Shown piece by piece: positions 1 to 10,211 of a DNA stretch of 64,000 nt. The translations under genes and the position numbers were made by a program. Origin of the DNA: Azotobacter salinestris (lineage in GTDB: Bacteria; Pseudomonadota; Gammaproteobacteria; Pseudomonadales; Pseudomonadaceae); assembly GCF_009363155.1 (NCBI RefSeq), contig NZ_CP045302.1:4665194-4729193 (forward strand), written 5' to 3'. The notes under the pieces were generated by a model that saw only the letters and a list, made by a program, of their open reading frames with translations, did not search any database and was not told where the DNA came from. Numbering within the stretch: position 1 is the stretch's first letter; each line of letters opens with the position of its first letter.

Positions 1-597
1 GATCAGCCCGAAATAGGCGAAGTCGTTGCGTTTGAGGATGGCCTCGGCGAGCTGCAGGTCGAGCTGGTGATCGTGGGTCATGACGATGAAGTAGCTGCCG
101 GCGGGCATCCGCTCGACCTCCACGAGCACCTCGTCGTTCACCACCTGTTCCACCCCGGCCGGTACGGGGTCGGGGAATTCCTGCGCGCGCGCGTCGATCC
201 AGCGCAGCCGGCACGGCAGGCCGGCGAGCAGCGGCGCCAGGGCGCGGCCGACGTGGCCGGCGCCGAACAGGGCGATACGCGCCTGCGGCTGGCCCAGCGG
301 TTCGAACAGCAGCACGGTGGCGCCGCCGCAGCACTGGCCGAGGCTGGCGCCGAGGGCGAAGCGCTCCAGGCGCGCGGCCTGGCTGCGGCTCTCCAGCATC
401 TCGCGGGCGATCTGCAGGGCCTTGAATTCCAGGTGGCCGCCGCCGATGGTGTCGTGCAGCCGCTCGCGCTCGACCACCATCTTCGCCCCGGCATTGCGCG
501 GCGTGGAGCCCTGCTCCTCGACGATGGTCACCAGCACGCAGGGTTCGCCGCGTTGCTTGAGGTCGGCGAGGGCGTCGATCCAGCTCATGTTGCTCAT
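1..597 (-). CDS. xdhC: Xanthine dehydrogenase accessory protein XdhC (partial, C-terminus outside window)
   Basis: XdhC binds and sulfurates the molybdenum cofactor and hands it to the xanthine dehydrogenase large subunit. Translation from an ATG at 597 stays open for 199 codons to the window edge, starting MSNMSWIDALADLKQRGEPC. Visible family marks are the early GSTPRNAGAKM segment, IGGGHLE, and QCCGGATVLLFEP, then a Rossmann-type turn LFGAGHVGRAL in the second half, as in the two-domain XdhC family. The gene follows xdhB on the same strand after about 90 bp that contain two short hairpins, so it is the last known member of the deaminase-xdhABC run. The N-terminal two thirds are present; the rest is cut by the window, not broken. 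Confidence 0.9.
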   Translation of the reverse strand, partial: MSNMSWIDALADLKQRGEPCVLVTIVEEQGSTPRNAGAKMVVERERLHDTIGGGHLEFKALQIAREMLESRSQAARLERFALGASLGQCCGGATVLLFEPLGQPQARIALFGAGHVGRALAPLLAGLPCRLRWIDARAQEFPDPVPAGVEQVVNDEVLVEVERMPAGSYFIVMTHDHQLDLQLAEAILKRNDFAYFGLI

Positions 598-610
598 GGT
601 TTGGTCCTTG

Positions 611-695
611 GTAGGGTGGACAACGCTTTGCTTGTCCACCTTGAGCCCCCGAAGATGGATACGGTGGAAAACGCTTCGCGGTTTTCCACCCTACG
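611..695. repeat. Double hairpin repeat (GTAGGGTGG family) between xdhB and xdhC
   Basis: Two adjacent perfect inverted repeats are visible: GGTGGACAA (615-623) with TTGTCCACC (632-640), and GGTGGAAAAC (663-672) with GTTTTCCACC (681-690). The right end, CCCTACG, overlaps the TAG stop of xdhB at 691-693. The same family recurs at 4557, 8221, 8307, 23026 and 39417. It could act as an intercistronic RNA hairpin or as a mobile REP-like element. Confidence 0.75.
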
Positions 696-3084
696 TTGAT
701 TCGCCCGTGTGCTCGTGCACCGCACCTTGGGGCTGCTGCAGCCTTTTCATCTGCTCCACGCCCCAGAGCACCCGCTCCGGGGTCGCCGGGGCGTCGATGG
801 CCGGCTGCAGGCGGTAGTCGGCGAGGCTGGCCACGGCGTCCTTGATCGCGCACCACACGGAGATGCCGAGCATGAACGGCGGCTCGCCGACGGCCTTGGA
901 GTGGAACACCGTGTCCTCCGGGTTGCGGCGGTTCTCCACCAGCTTGACCCGCAGATCGGCCGGCACATCGGCGACCGTGGGGATCTTGTAGCTGGCCGGC
1001 CCGGCGGTGAGCAGGCGGCCCTTGTCGTCCCAGACCAGCTCCTCGCTGGTCAGCCAGCCCATGCCCTGGACGAAGCCGCCCTCGACCTGGCCGATGTCGA
1101 TGGCCGGGTTCAGCGAGGCGCCGACGTCGTGGAGGATGTCGGCGCGCAGCAGGCGGTACTCGCCGGTCAGGGTGTCGACCAGCACCTCGGCGCAGGCCAT
1201 GCCGAAGGCGTAGTAGTAGAACGGCCGGCCGCGCGCCTGGGCGCGGTCGTAGTAGATCTTCGGCGTACGGTAGAAGCCGGTGCTGGAGAGCGACACCTGG
1301 CCGACGTAGGCCGCCTGGATCAGCTCCTCGAAGCTCAGGTAGCGGTCGCGGATGCGCACCTGGCCGTTCCTGAACTGCACATCTTCCTCGCCGACCTGCC
1401 AGTGCCGGGCGGCGAATTCGACCAGGCGCTGCTTGATGGTCTGCGCAGCTTCCTTGGCCGCCTTGCCGTTCAGATCGGCGCCGCTGGAGGCGGCGGTGGG
1501 CGAGGTGTTGGGCACCTTGCCGGTGTTCGTCGGGCTGATCTGGATGCGCGCGATGTCCACCTGGAACACCTCGGCGACTACCTGGGCAACCTTGGTGTTG
1601 AGGCCCTGGCCCATCTCGGTTCCGCCGTGGTTGAGGTGGATGCTGCCGTCGGTGTAGACGTGCACCAGTGCGCCGGCCTGGTTGAGGAAGCTCGACGTGA
1701 AGCTGATGCCGAACTTCACCGGAGTCAGCGCCAGGCCCTTCTTCAGCACCGGGCTCTGCGCGTTGAAGGCGCGGATTTCCTCGCGGCGTGCGGCGTAGTC
1801 GCAGCTTGCTTCCAGCTCGGCGGTCATCTCCTCGAGCAGGTTGTGTTCCACCGTCTGGTGGTAGTGGGTGACGTTGCGCTCGCTCTTGCCGTAGTAGTTG
1901 AGCTTGCGCACCGCGAGCGGGTCCTTGCCGAGCCGGCGGGCGATGGCGTCCATGATCTCCTCGATGGCGAGCATCCCCTGCGGGCCGCCGAAGCCGCGAA
2001 AGGCGGTGTTCGAGGCGAGGTTGGTCTTGCAGCGGTGGCCGTCGATCAGCGCTTCGCCCAGGTAGTAGGCGTTGTCGGCGTGGAACATCGCGCGGTCGAC
2101 GATGGCCCCCGAGAGGTCCGGCGAATAGCCGCAGTTGGCCGCCAGCTGGATGTGCACGCCGTGCAGGCGGCCGTCGTCGTCGAAGCCGACCTCGTACTCC
2201 AGCTGGAAGGGATGGCGCTTGCCGGTGATGCGCATGTCCTCGTTGCGCGGCAGGCGCATCTTGGTCGGCCGCCCGGTGAGGCGGGCGATCACCGCGCATA
2301 GGCAGGCCGGCGCCGCGGCCTGGGTTTCCTTGCCGCCGAAGCCGCCGCCCATGCGGCGCATGTCCACTTCCACCTTGTTCATCGGCACGCCGAGCACCTC
2401 GGCGACCAGCTTCTGCACCTCGGTGGGGTGCTGGGTCGAGCTGTGGACCAGCATGCCGCCGTCCTCGGTGGGCAGCACCGCGGCGATCTGCGTCTCCAGG
2501 TAGAAATGCTCCTGGCCGCCGATCCGCAGGCTGCCGGCGAGGCGATGGGGGGCGCTGGCCAGCGCCGCGGCCGCGTCGCCGCGCCGGTGGCTGTGACTGT
2601 CGAGGACGAACTGCTGGCGGCGCAGGGCCTCGTCCACCGTCAGCACCGGCTCCAGGTCCTCGTACTCGATCACCGCCGCCAGCGCCGCGCGGCGGGCGTT
2701 CTCCAGGCTGTCGGCGGCCACCGCCAGCACCGGCTGGCCGAGGTACTGCACGGTGCCGTCGGCGAGCAGCGGGTCGCCGGGGAACACCGGGCCGATGTCC
2801 AGCTTGCCGGGCACGTCGGCGCTGGTGATGGCGATGGCCACGCCGGGGACGGCGTAGCATGGCGCGGTGTCGATCCTGAGGATGCGCGCATGGGCACGCT
2901 CGGACAGGCGCGCGTAGACGTGCAGCTGGTTGGGAAACTCCAGGCGATCGTCGACGTAGAGCGCCTCGCCGGTCACGTGCTTGGCCGCGCTCTCGTGCCT
3001 GACGCTGCGGCCGACGCCGCTGACCAGCTCCGCGCGGAACAGCGCGGCGAGTTCTTCCTGGGTATGGGGTGTGAGGTTAGACAT
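691..3084 (-). CDS. xdhB: Xanthine dehydrogenase, molybdopterin-binding (large) subunit
   Basis: This is the molybdenum subunit that oxidises hypoxanthine and xanthine to urate. The 797-residue product has the family length. It shows the cofactor-binding loop GGGFGGKE (about residues 245-252), the substrate-pocket RGFGGPQGM (about 362-370) and, near the C-terminus, VGEPPFMLG carrying the expected catalytic Glu (about 735). The start overlaps the xdhA stop by 8 bp, so the two subunits are translationally coupled. The TAG stop is formed by the edge of the hairpin repeat that follows, which may mean that the repeat replaced the native last codons. Nothing in the domain core looks damaged. Confidence 0.95.
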   Translation of the reverse strand: MSNLTPHTQEELAALFRAELVSGVGRSVRHESAAKHVTGEALYVDDRLEFPNQLHVYARLSERAHARILRIDTAPCYAVPGVAIAITSADVPGKLDIGPVFPGDPLLADGTVQYLGQPVLAVAADSLENARRAALAAVIEYEDLEPVLTVDEALRRQQFVLDSHSHRRGDAAAALASAPHRLAGSLRIGGQEHFYLETQIAAVLPTEDGGMLVHSSTQHPTEVQKLVAEVLGVPMNKVEVDMRRMGGGFGGKETQAAAPACLCAVIARLTGRPTKMRLPRNEDMRITGKRHPFQLEYEVGFDDDGRLHGVHIQLAANCGYSPDLSGAIVDRAMFHADNAYYLGEALIDGHRCKTNLASNTAFRGFGGPQGMLAIEEIMDAIARRLGKDPLAVRKLNYYGKSERNVTHYHQTVEHNLLEEMTAELEASCDYAARREEIRAFNAQSPVLKKGLALTPVKFGISFTSSFLNQAGALVHVYTDGSIHLNHGGTEMGQGLNTKVAQVVAEVFQVDIARIQISPTNTGKVPNTSPTAASSGADLNGKAAKEAAQTIKQRLVEFAARHWQVGEEDVQFRNGQVRIRDRYLSFEELIQAAYVGQVSLSSTGFYRTPKIYYDRAQARGRPFYYYAFGMACAEVLVDTLTGEYRLLRADILHDVGASLNPAIDIGQVEGGFVQGMGWLTSEELVWDDKGRLLTAGPASYKIPTVADVPADLRVKLVENRRNPEDTVFHSKAVGEPPFMLGISVWCAIKDAVASLADYRLQPAIDAPATPERVLWGVEQMKRLQQPQGAVHEHTGEST

Positions 3085-4525
3085 GATCGGTCACCCGGGT
3101 CGGCAGTGCCGGCGTGTGCAGTTCGAGGAAGGCCTTGCGCAGCAGGTTCTGCGCGGCGAGCAGGCGGTACTCGCGGCTGGCGCGGAAATCGCTGAGCGGC
3201 GCGAAGTCGCCGGCCAGCGCCGCGCAGGCGCGCTCGATGGCAGCGGCATCGAACGGCTGGCCGAGCAGGGCCTGCTCGCAGGCCGCGGCGCGTCTGGACG
3301 TCGCCGCCATGCCGCCGAAGGCGATGCGCGCTCCGCGCACCCGGCCGTCCTCGATCTGCAGGTTGAAGGCGGCGCAGACCGCCGAGATGTCGTCGTCCAG
3401 GCGCTTGGACAGCTTGTAGGCGCGAAACGCCTGGCCGGGACGGGCGCGCGGCACGAGGATCTTCTCGATGAACTCGCCCGGCTCCAGGGCGGTGACCCGG
3501 TAGTCGAGGAAGAAGTCCTCCAGCGCCAGGCTGCGGCTGGCCTCGCCCTTGCGCAGCAGCAGGCGCGCGCCGAGGGCGATCAGCAGCGGCGGTGCGTCGC
3601 CGATCGGCGAGGCGTTGCCGATGTTGCCGCCCAGGGTGCCCTGGTTGCGGATCTGCAGGGAGGCGAAGCGCGCGAGCAGGGCGCCGAAGTCTGGGTACTC
3701 GGCGGCCAGCGCGGCATAGCAGTCGGTGAGCGGCGTGGCGGCACCGATCTCGATGGCCTCGTTGCCCACCGTCACCCGCTTCAGCTCCTCGATCCGGCCG
3801 AGGTGGATGGTCAGCGGCAGGGCGCGGTGCTGCTGGGTCACCTCCAGGGCGAGGTCGGTGCCGCCGGCGAACAGCCGCGCTTCGGGGTGGGCCGCGTAGA
3901 GCGCGGCCAGTTCGGCGACGCTGGCCGGCAGCAGGCAGCGCCTGTCGCCGTCGGCCAGCTCGGTGCCGTCCCGGGCGATGGCCTTGAGCGCGGCGACGAT
4001 CTCGGCCTCGGCGGCGTCGAACTGGTCCGGCGGCGCAGCGCTGCAGGCCTGCTCGGCGGCGGCGAGGATCGGCCGGTAGCCGGTGCAGCGGCAGAGGTTG
4101 CCGGCCAGGGCCGTGCAGGCCTCGTCCCGGTCGGGACCGCCGGCGTTCTTCTGCAGGGCGAACAGCGACATGACCACGCCGGGCGTGCAGAAGCCGCACT
4201 GCGAGGCGTGCTGGTCGACCACCGCCTGCTGCACGCTGTGCAGCTGCCCCTGGTGCCGGAGGTCTTCCACCGTGAGCAACTGCTTGCCGTGCAGGGCGGC
4301 GACGAAGGTCAGGCAGGCGTTGAGGCTGCGGTAGCGCAGGCGTTCCCGGCCGCCCTCGTCGACCAGCTCGCCGACCACCACGGTGCAGGCGCCGCAGTCG
4401 CCGGAGGCGCAGCCTTCCTTGGTGCCGGTGCGGTGCAGGTGCTCGCGCAGGTAGCGCAGCACCGTGAGGTTCGGGTCGAGGGCGCGTTCGCTGCGCAGCT
4501 CGCGGTTGAGAAGAAACTGGATCAC
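3077..4525 (-). CDS. xdhA: Xanthine dehydrogenase, FeS/FAD (small) subunit
   Basis: This is the electron-transfer subunit (482 aa) that passes electrons from the molybdenum site through two 2Fe-2S clusters to FAD and NAD+. The plant-type 2Fe-2S Cys set is EGCASGDCGAC (about residues 38-48). The second cluster Cys lie in QCGFCTPGV (about 112) and NLCRCTGYRP (about 148). The FAD domain shows LFAGGTDLALE (about 222) and LGGNIGNASPIGD (about 298), followed by the CO-dehydrogenase-type C-terminal domain. It lies 133 bp downstream of the deaminase gene, with a double-hairpin repeat between them, and overlaps xdhB. The start is ATG at 4525, giving MIQFLLNRELRSERALDPN. Confidence 0.95.
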   Translation of the reverse strand: MIQFLLNRELRSERALDPNLTVLRYLREHLHRTGTKEGCASGDCGACTVVVGELVDEGGRERLRYRSLNACLTFVAALHGKQLLTVEDLRHQGQLHSVQQAVVDQHASQCGFCTPGVVMSLFALQKNAGGPDRDEACTALAGNLCRCTGYRPILAAAEQACSAAPPDQFDAAEAEIVAALKAIARDGTELADGDRRCLLPASVAELAALYAAHPEARLFAGGTDLALEVTQQHRALPLTIHLGRIEELKRVTVGNEAIEIGAATPLTDCYAALAAEYPDFGALLARFASLQIRNQGTLGGNIGNASPIGDAPPLLIALGARLLLRKGEASRSLALEDFFLDYRVTALEPGEFIEKILVPRARPGQAFRAYKLSKRLDDDISAVCAAFNLQIEDGRVRGARIAFGGMAATSRRAAACEQALLGQPFDAAAIERACAALAGDFAPLSDFRASREYRLLAAQNLLRKAFLELHTPALPTRVTDHV

Positions 4526-4556
4526 GGCATTCTCCGGGGATTCGACGGTAGCGCAT

Positions 4557-4638
4557 GTAGGGTGGGAAACGGCCGCAGGCCTTTCCCACCAGCGGTGCGG
4601 TCATGGTGGAAAATCGCGACGCGAGTTTTCCACCCTAC
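4557..4638. repeat. Double hairpin repeat between xdhA and the deaminase gene
   Basis: The element starts GTAGGGTGGG and ends TTTTCCACCCTAC. Stem 1 pairs GGTGGGAAA (4561-4569) with TTTCCCACC (4582-4590). Stem 2 pairs GGTGGAAAA (4605-4613) with TTTTCCACC (4626-4634). It has the same plan as the element at 611-695 but different stem sequences and loops. It sits in the xdhA leader. Confidence 0.75.
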
Positions 4639-4658
4639 AAGAGCCATAGGCCGGCCCC

Positions 4659-5666
<1,008 letters not shown>

Positions 5667-5847
5667 CTATGTCTAGCTTGCCTCTTGTCGCCGCGCCCTG
5701 CCACTGCCGCGAGGGCAGTGGGCGCGGTCGCGACGCTCCGACGAAGGCGATCCTGATGCCTGGCGCACAGGTCGTTGGTGAAGCAGCGCACGGATGGCAC
5801 CGAGTGGCCGGGGGCCACCGGGTGCCTTTGCAGGGAGTGGAGGGGCC

Positions 5848-6762
5848 TCAGCCGGCCTTCTTCAGCGCCGCCTTGTCCGCTTCGCTGCGCGGGATGCGGC
5901 TCTCCGGGGACGGCTTGATCGCCCGGCTGCTCTCGCCGCCGACCGATACCGGGATCTCGCCGAGCACCGTGGTGCGGCGCACGATGCGCCGGGCGCTGCC
6001 GTAGTCGTCGACGGCGATGTGCTGGGTGGCGCGGTTGTCCCACAGCGCCACGTCGCCTTCGCTCCAGCGCCAGCGCACGATGTTCTCCAGCCTGACGGTA
6101 TGCGCCTGGAACAGGTCCAGCAACGCCCGCGAATCGCGCGAGTTGAGGCCGACGATCTTCTGCGCGAAGTGGCCGAGCACCAGTGCCTTCTCGCCGGTTT
6201 CCGGATGCACGCGCACCAGCGGGTGCTCGCTTTCGTACACGGTGGAGGTGAACTGCTCGCGGAAGCGCTTGTTGGCCGCCACCTCGATCTGCTTGGGCGC
6301 GGCGTAGTCGTAGTCGTTGGTGTGGCGTACCCACAGGCTGTCGGCCAGCCGCTGCAGCGGCTCGGGCAGGTCCTGGTAGGCGCTGACGGCGTTGGCGAAC
6401 ACGGTGTCGCCGCCCGCCTCGGGGATCACCTCGCCACGCAGGATGGTGATCTTCGGGTAGTCGACGACGAAGGTGATGTCGCTGTGCCAGGAATTGGCCC
6501 GCGAGCGCTCGGAGTCCACATCGAGGATACCGGCGGTGTTTTCCGCGGTATGCACGGTCGGATGCACCACCAGCTCGCCGAAGCGGCGGCCGAAGGCTTC
6601 CTGTTCGGCGTCGGTCAGGTGCTGGTTGCGCAGGAACAGCACCTTGTGCTCGAGCACGGCCTGCTGCAGCTCGGCGAATTGCGCATCGTCCAGATCGGTC
6701 AGGCGCACGCCGCTGACGATGGCGCCGATGCGGCCGGTGACGGGGCGGATATCCAGGGACAT
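5848..6762 (-). CDS. atsK: TauD/AtsK-type Fe(II)/2-oxoglutarate dioxygenase
   Basis: 304-aa oxygenase of the TauD family, whose members cleave taurine or alkyl sulfate esters to release sulfite or sulfate. The Fe ligands are visible as WHSDITF (His-x-Asp, about residues 108-112) and the distal His in NRATQHIAVDDYG (about 262), with the 2-oxoglutarate-binding Arg in SARRIVRRT. The sequence resembles AtsK alkylsulfatases more than TauD itself, so alkyl sulfate esters are the likely substrate class (inference). It is transcribed divergently from the SfnR-like activator gene. A sigma-54 site lies about 125 bp upstream (6887-6902). A second TauD-like gene lies at 10212. Confidence 0.85.
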   Translation of the reverse strand: MSLDIRPVTGRIGAIVSGVRLTDLDDAQFAELQQAVLEHKVLFLRNQHLTDAEQEAFGRRFGELVVHPTVHTAENTAGILDVDSERSRANSWHSDITFVVDYPKITILRGEVIPEAGGDTVFANAVSAYQDLPEPLQRLADSLWVRHTNDYDYAAPKQIEVAANKRFREQFTSTVYESEHPLVRVHPETGEKALVLGHFAQKIVGLNSRDSRALLDLFQAHTVRLENIVRWRWSEGDVALWDNRATQHIAVDDYGSARRIVRRTTVLGEIPVSVGGESSRAIKPSPESRIPRSEADKAALKKAG

Positions 6763-7134
6763 GGGATTTTCTCCTGTGGGGCTGCCGCGGCTCCTTGCCG
6801 CGGGCGAATGGTTGAGTCTGCGCGGCGCGTCGCCAGCGGCAGATCGTTCGGCGGACGGTGGCCGCGCCGCTCTCGTCCAAGGCAGGAGCAGAAAGCGTGC
6901 CAGTGCTCGAAATCCTGTTATTTCGCGGCTTTTGACCGCTTTATGGCCGCAGGGCTGTTGGATTTCGCGCAGCTTGCGCAGAAGGCTGGCGCTTATCCGG
7001 CAGCGGGAACATGCATTCCGGCAGACGGCTTTATGTGAGTAATGGAATATACAAATCTAATTTGATTATTTTTAAATATATGCATTGGCCGCTAGAGTCC
7101 TGCCGCACCGATATATCTGTCCGCGAGGCCGTCC
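6763..7134. other. Divergent promoter region between atsK-like and sfnR-like genes
   Basis: No gene is seen in this 372 bp. It holds the minus-strand sigma-54 site at 6887-6902 and, at about 7036-7085, an unusually AT-rich patch just upstream of the activator start. The patch would suit a sigma-70 promoter or a CysB-type site for the regulator gene; I could not fix exact -35/-10 boxes. Confidence 0.6.
6887..6902 (-). promoter_or_regulatory. Sigma-54 (-24/-12) promoter for the atsK-like gene
   Basis: On the minus strand the site reads TGGCACGCTTTCTGCT, matching TGGCACG-N4-TTGCW with one mismatch and the obligatory GG-N10-GC spacing. A start about 12 bp downstream would give a leader of roughly 110 nt before the ATG at 6762. 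The SfnR-like enhancer-binding protein is encoded next door. Confidence 0.7.
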
Positions 7135-8202
<1,068 letters not shown>

Positions 8203-8220
8203 GGTGTTCTCGGGGCAGCA

Positions 8221-8370
8221 GTAGGATGGATGGCCGAAGCCATCCACCATGGTGGACAAGCCTGCGGCGTTGTCCACCCTACGAAACTGCGGGGATGGAT
8301 GTAGCAGTAGGGTGGATGGCCGAAGCCATCCACCATGGCGGACAAGCCTGCGGCGTTGTCCGCCGCTACG
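8221..8370. repeat. Tandem pair of about 63-bp double-hairpin repeats
   Basis: Copy 1 (8221-8283) and copy 2 (8307-8370) are near-identical direct repeats. Each has a stem GGTGGATGGC-cgaa-GCCATCCACC (copy 1 has GGATGGATGGC on the left arm) followed by a second stem. The second stem reads GGTGGACAA/TTGTCCACC in copy 1 and GGCGGACAA/TTGTCCGCC in copy 2. The paired change keeps the stem, so the structure appears to be under selection. They lie between the convergent activator and aldo-keto reductase genes and could serve as a bidirectional terminator. Confidence 0.8.
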
Positions 8371-8383
8371 AAAGCGGCGGCTT

Positions 8384-9424
8384 TCAGGGCGCCGGGTTGG
8401 GCTGCTCGGTGTGGATGCGCTCGATGCCGGCCAGCAGCTCGTCGCTCGGCTTCAGCTCCAGGCTGGCGATGTTGCTGTCCAACTGCTCCAAGGTGGTCGC
8501 GCCGATGATGTTGCTGGTGAGGAACGGCCGGCTGGTGACGTAGGCCAGGGCCAGCTGCGCCGGATCGACGCCGTGCTCGCGGGCCAGGGCGATGTAGGCG
8601 CTGGCGGCGCGGCGCGCCTGCGGGTTGTTGTAGCGCTGGAAGCGCTCGAACAGGGTCAGCCGCGCCTTGGGCGGCTGTGCACCGTTCTCGTACTTGCCGG
8701 AGAGCAGGCCGAAGGCCAGCGGCGAGTAGGCGAGCAGGCCGACCTGTTCGCGGATGGCGATTTCCGCCAGGCCCACCTCGAAGCTGCGGTTGAGCAGGTT
8801 GTAGGGATTCTGGATCGACACCACCCGCGGCCAGCCGCGGGTCTCGGCCAGGTGCAGGAAGCGGTGCACGCCCCAGGGCGTCTCGTTGGACAGGCCGATA
8901 TGGCGGATCTTGCCGTTCTTCACCAGGCCGTCCAGGACCTCCAGCGTCTCCTCGATCGGCGTGATGTGGGCGTCCGGGTCGTGCCGGTAGCCGAGCTGAC
9001 CGAAGAAGTTGGTCTGCCGGTCCGGCCAGTGCAGCTGGTAGAGGTCGATGTAGTCGGTCTGCAGGCGCGCGAGGCTGGCGTCCACGGCGGCGGTCAGGTT
9101 GGCCCGGTCGAAGTGGTTGCGGCCGCCGCGGATGTGGCTGATGCCGTTGCCCGGGGGCGCCGCCTTGGTGGCGAGGATCCAGTCGCCGCGCCCGCCATGA
9201 CGCTTGAAGTAGTTGCCGATGATGGTCTCGGTGGCCCCGGCGGTTTCCGCCTTCGGCGGCACCGGGTACATCTCGGCGGTATCGATGAAGTTGATCCCGG
9301 CCGCCTGGGCGCGGCGGATCTGCTCGAAGCCCTCGGCTTCGCTGTTCTGTTCGCCCCAGGTCATGCTGCCGAGCGCCAGCGCGCTGACCTGGAGATCGGT
9401 TCTGCCGAGTGGACGGTAAAGCAT
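8384..9424 (-). CDS. Aldo/keto reductase, Tas family
   Basis: 346-aa NADP(H)-dependent oxidoreductase of the Tas subgroup of AKRs (E. coli Tas is the same length). The start MLYRPLGRTDLQVSALALGS is the typical family N-terminus. The catalytic tetrad is visible: Asp and Tyr in FIDTAEMYP (about residues 55-60), Lys in LATKAAPP (about 92) and His in LYQLHWPDR (about 135). The C-terminal NADP-binding SNIIGATTLEQLDSN is present. It is the last gene of the minus-strand run monooxygenase, dioxygenase, GST, AKR, so it may reduce an aldehyde or ketone released from the oxidised organosulfur substrate (inference). Confidence 0.88.
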   Translation of the reverse strand: MLYRPLGRTDLQVSALALGSMTWGEQNSEAEGFEQIRRAQAAGINFIDTAEMYPVPPKAETAGATETIIGNYFKRHGGRGDWILATKAAPPGNGISHIRGGRNHFDRANLTAAVDASLARLQTDYIDLYQLHWPDRQTNFFGQLGYRHDPDAHITPIEETLEVLDGLVKNGKIRHIGLSNETPWGVHRFLHLAETRGWPRVVSIQNPYNLLNRSFEVGLAEIAIREQVGLLAYSPLAFGLLSGKYENGAQPPKARLTLFERFQRYNNPQARRAASAYIALAREHGVDPAQLALAYVTSRPFLTSNIIGATTLEQLDSNIASLELKPSDELLAGIERIHTEQPNPAP

Positions 9425-9537
9425 TGGAAATTCCCTTTGCTGAGCTGGGTGGAAGGGCAGAGTACCCCATGTGGCGGCCTGTCGCAGACAGGTAGGACCG
9501 GCGTTCGGCGGCGGGGCCGGGCGCCCCGCCGTCGGAA

Positions 9538-10158
9538 TCACAGGAGACCTTCGGTGGCCAGCGCCTGGCGGACCGCCGGGCGGGCGCGGAAGGCCGCGCC
9601 GATGCGGGCGATCTGCGCAAGGTCGCCGAAACGCTCGCCGAGGCGCGGCAGCCAACCGGCGAACACCCCGAGATAGGCGTCGGCGATGGTATAGCGCTCG
9701 CCCACCAGCCACTGCCGCCCGTTCAGCTGGCGTTCGATGTGCGCCAGCGCCTGATGCAGTTGCTCGGTAGCCTGGACGCGGATGCCCGGGTGCGCGCCCT
9801 CGTCGGCCGAGTAGCGCTCCGGACGGTTCAGCGGGCGGAAGCCGCCGACATGCACCTCCGAGGTCAGGTAGCCGATCCAGCTCTGGATCTGTGCGCGCTC
9901 TCTGCTCCCGGCCGGGGCGAACAGCCCGGCTTCCGGCCTGAGGTCGGCCAGGTAGGGCAGCAGTGCACTGTTCTCGGTGAGCACGCTGCCGTCGTCCAGC
10001 CGCAGCGCCGGCACCCTGCCCAAGGGGTTGACGGCGTGGATCGGCGAGTCGGGGGTGCGCAGGGCCACCGATTCGATGCGGATCGGCAGGTCGAGCTCGT
10101 GGATCAGGCTGTGGGCGGCCAGGGAGCAGGCGCCGGGGGCGATGTACAGAACGGTCAT
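9538..10158 (-). CDS. Glutathione S-transferase-like protein
   Basis: 206-aa soluble protein of the bacterial GST fold. The thioredoxin-like N-terminal half carries MTVLYIAPGACSLAAH, with Ser or Cys near residues 11-12 as possible glutathione-activating residues. The cis-Pro segment GRVPALRLDDGSVLTENSAL (about residues 48-67) includes the glutathione gamma-glutamyl-binding E-S/N-A motif. The C-terminal helical half has YTIADAYLGVFAGW, the family N-capping box region. It lies between the TauD-like and AKR genes in the same transcription unit (gaps about 53 and 113 bp). A role in handling sulfite or electrophilic intermediates is a guess from context. Confidence 0.8.
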   Translation of the reverse strand: MTVLYIAPGACSLAAHSLIHELDLPIRIESVALRTPDSPIHAVNPLGRVPALRLDDGSVLTENSALLPYLADLRPEAGLFAPAGSRERAQIQSWIGYLTSEVHVGGFRPLNRPERYSADEGAHPGIRVQATEQLHQALAHIERQLNGRQWLVGERYTIADAYLGVFAGWLPRLGERFGDLAQIARIGAAFRARPAVRQALATEGLL

Positions 10159-10211
10159 GCGATACCTCATGGGCAGGGGGCGCATATCCCCCAGTGGATG
10201 GAAGGAAGGGA

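Noticed and set aside
709-2301. Long plus-strand open frame opposite xdhB
   Set aside because: It is a GC-bias shadow of the minus-strand xdhB gene, with low-complexity His/Ala/Gly/Val content and no ribosome site.
8221-8370. CRISPR-like repeats
   Set aside because: There are only two copies and no unique spacers of constant length; each unit is a self-complementary hairpin.
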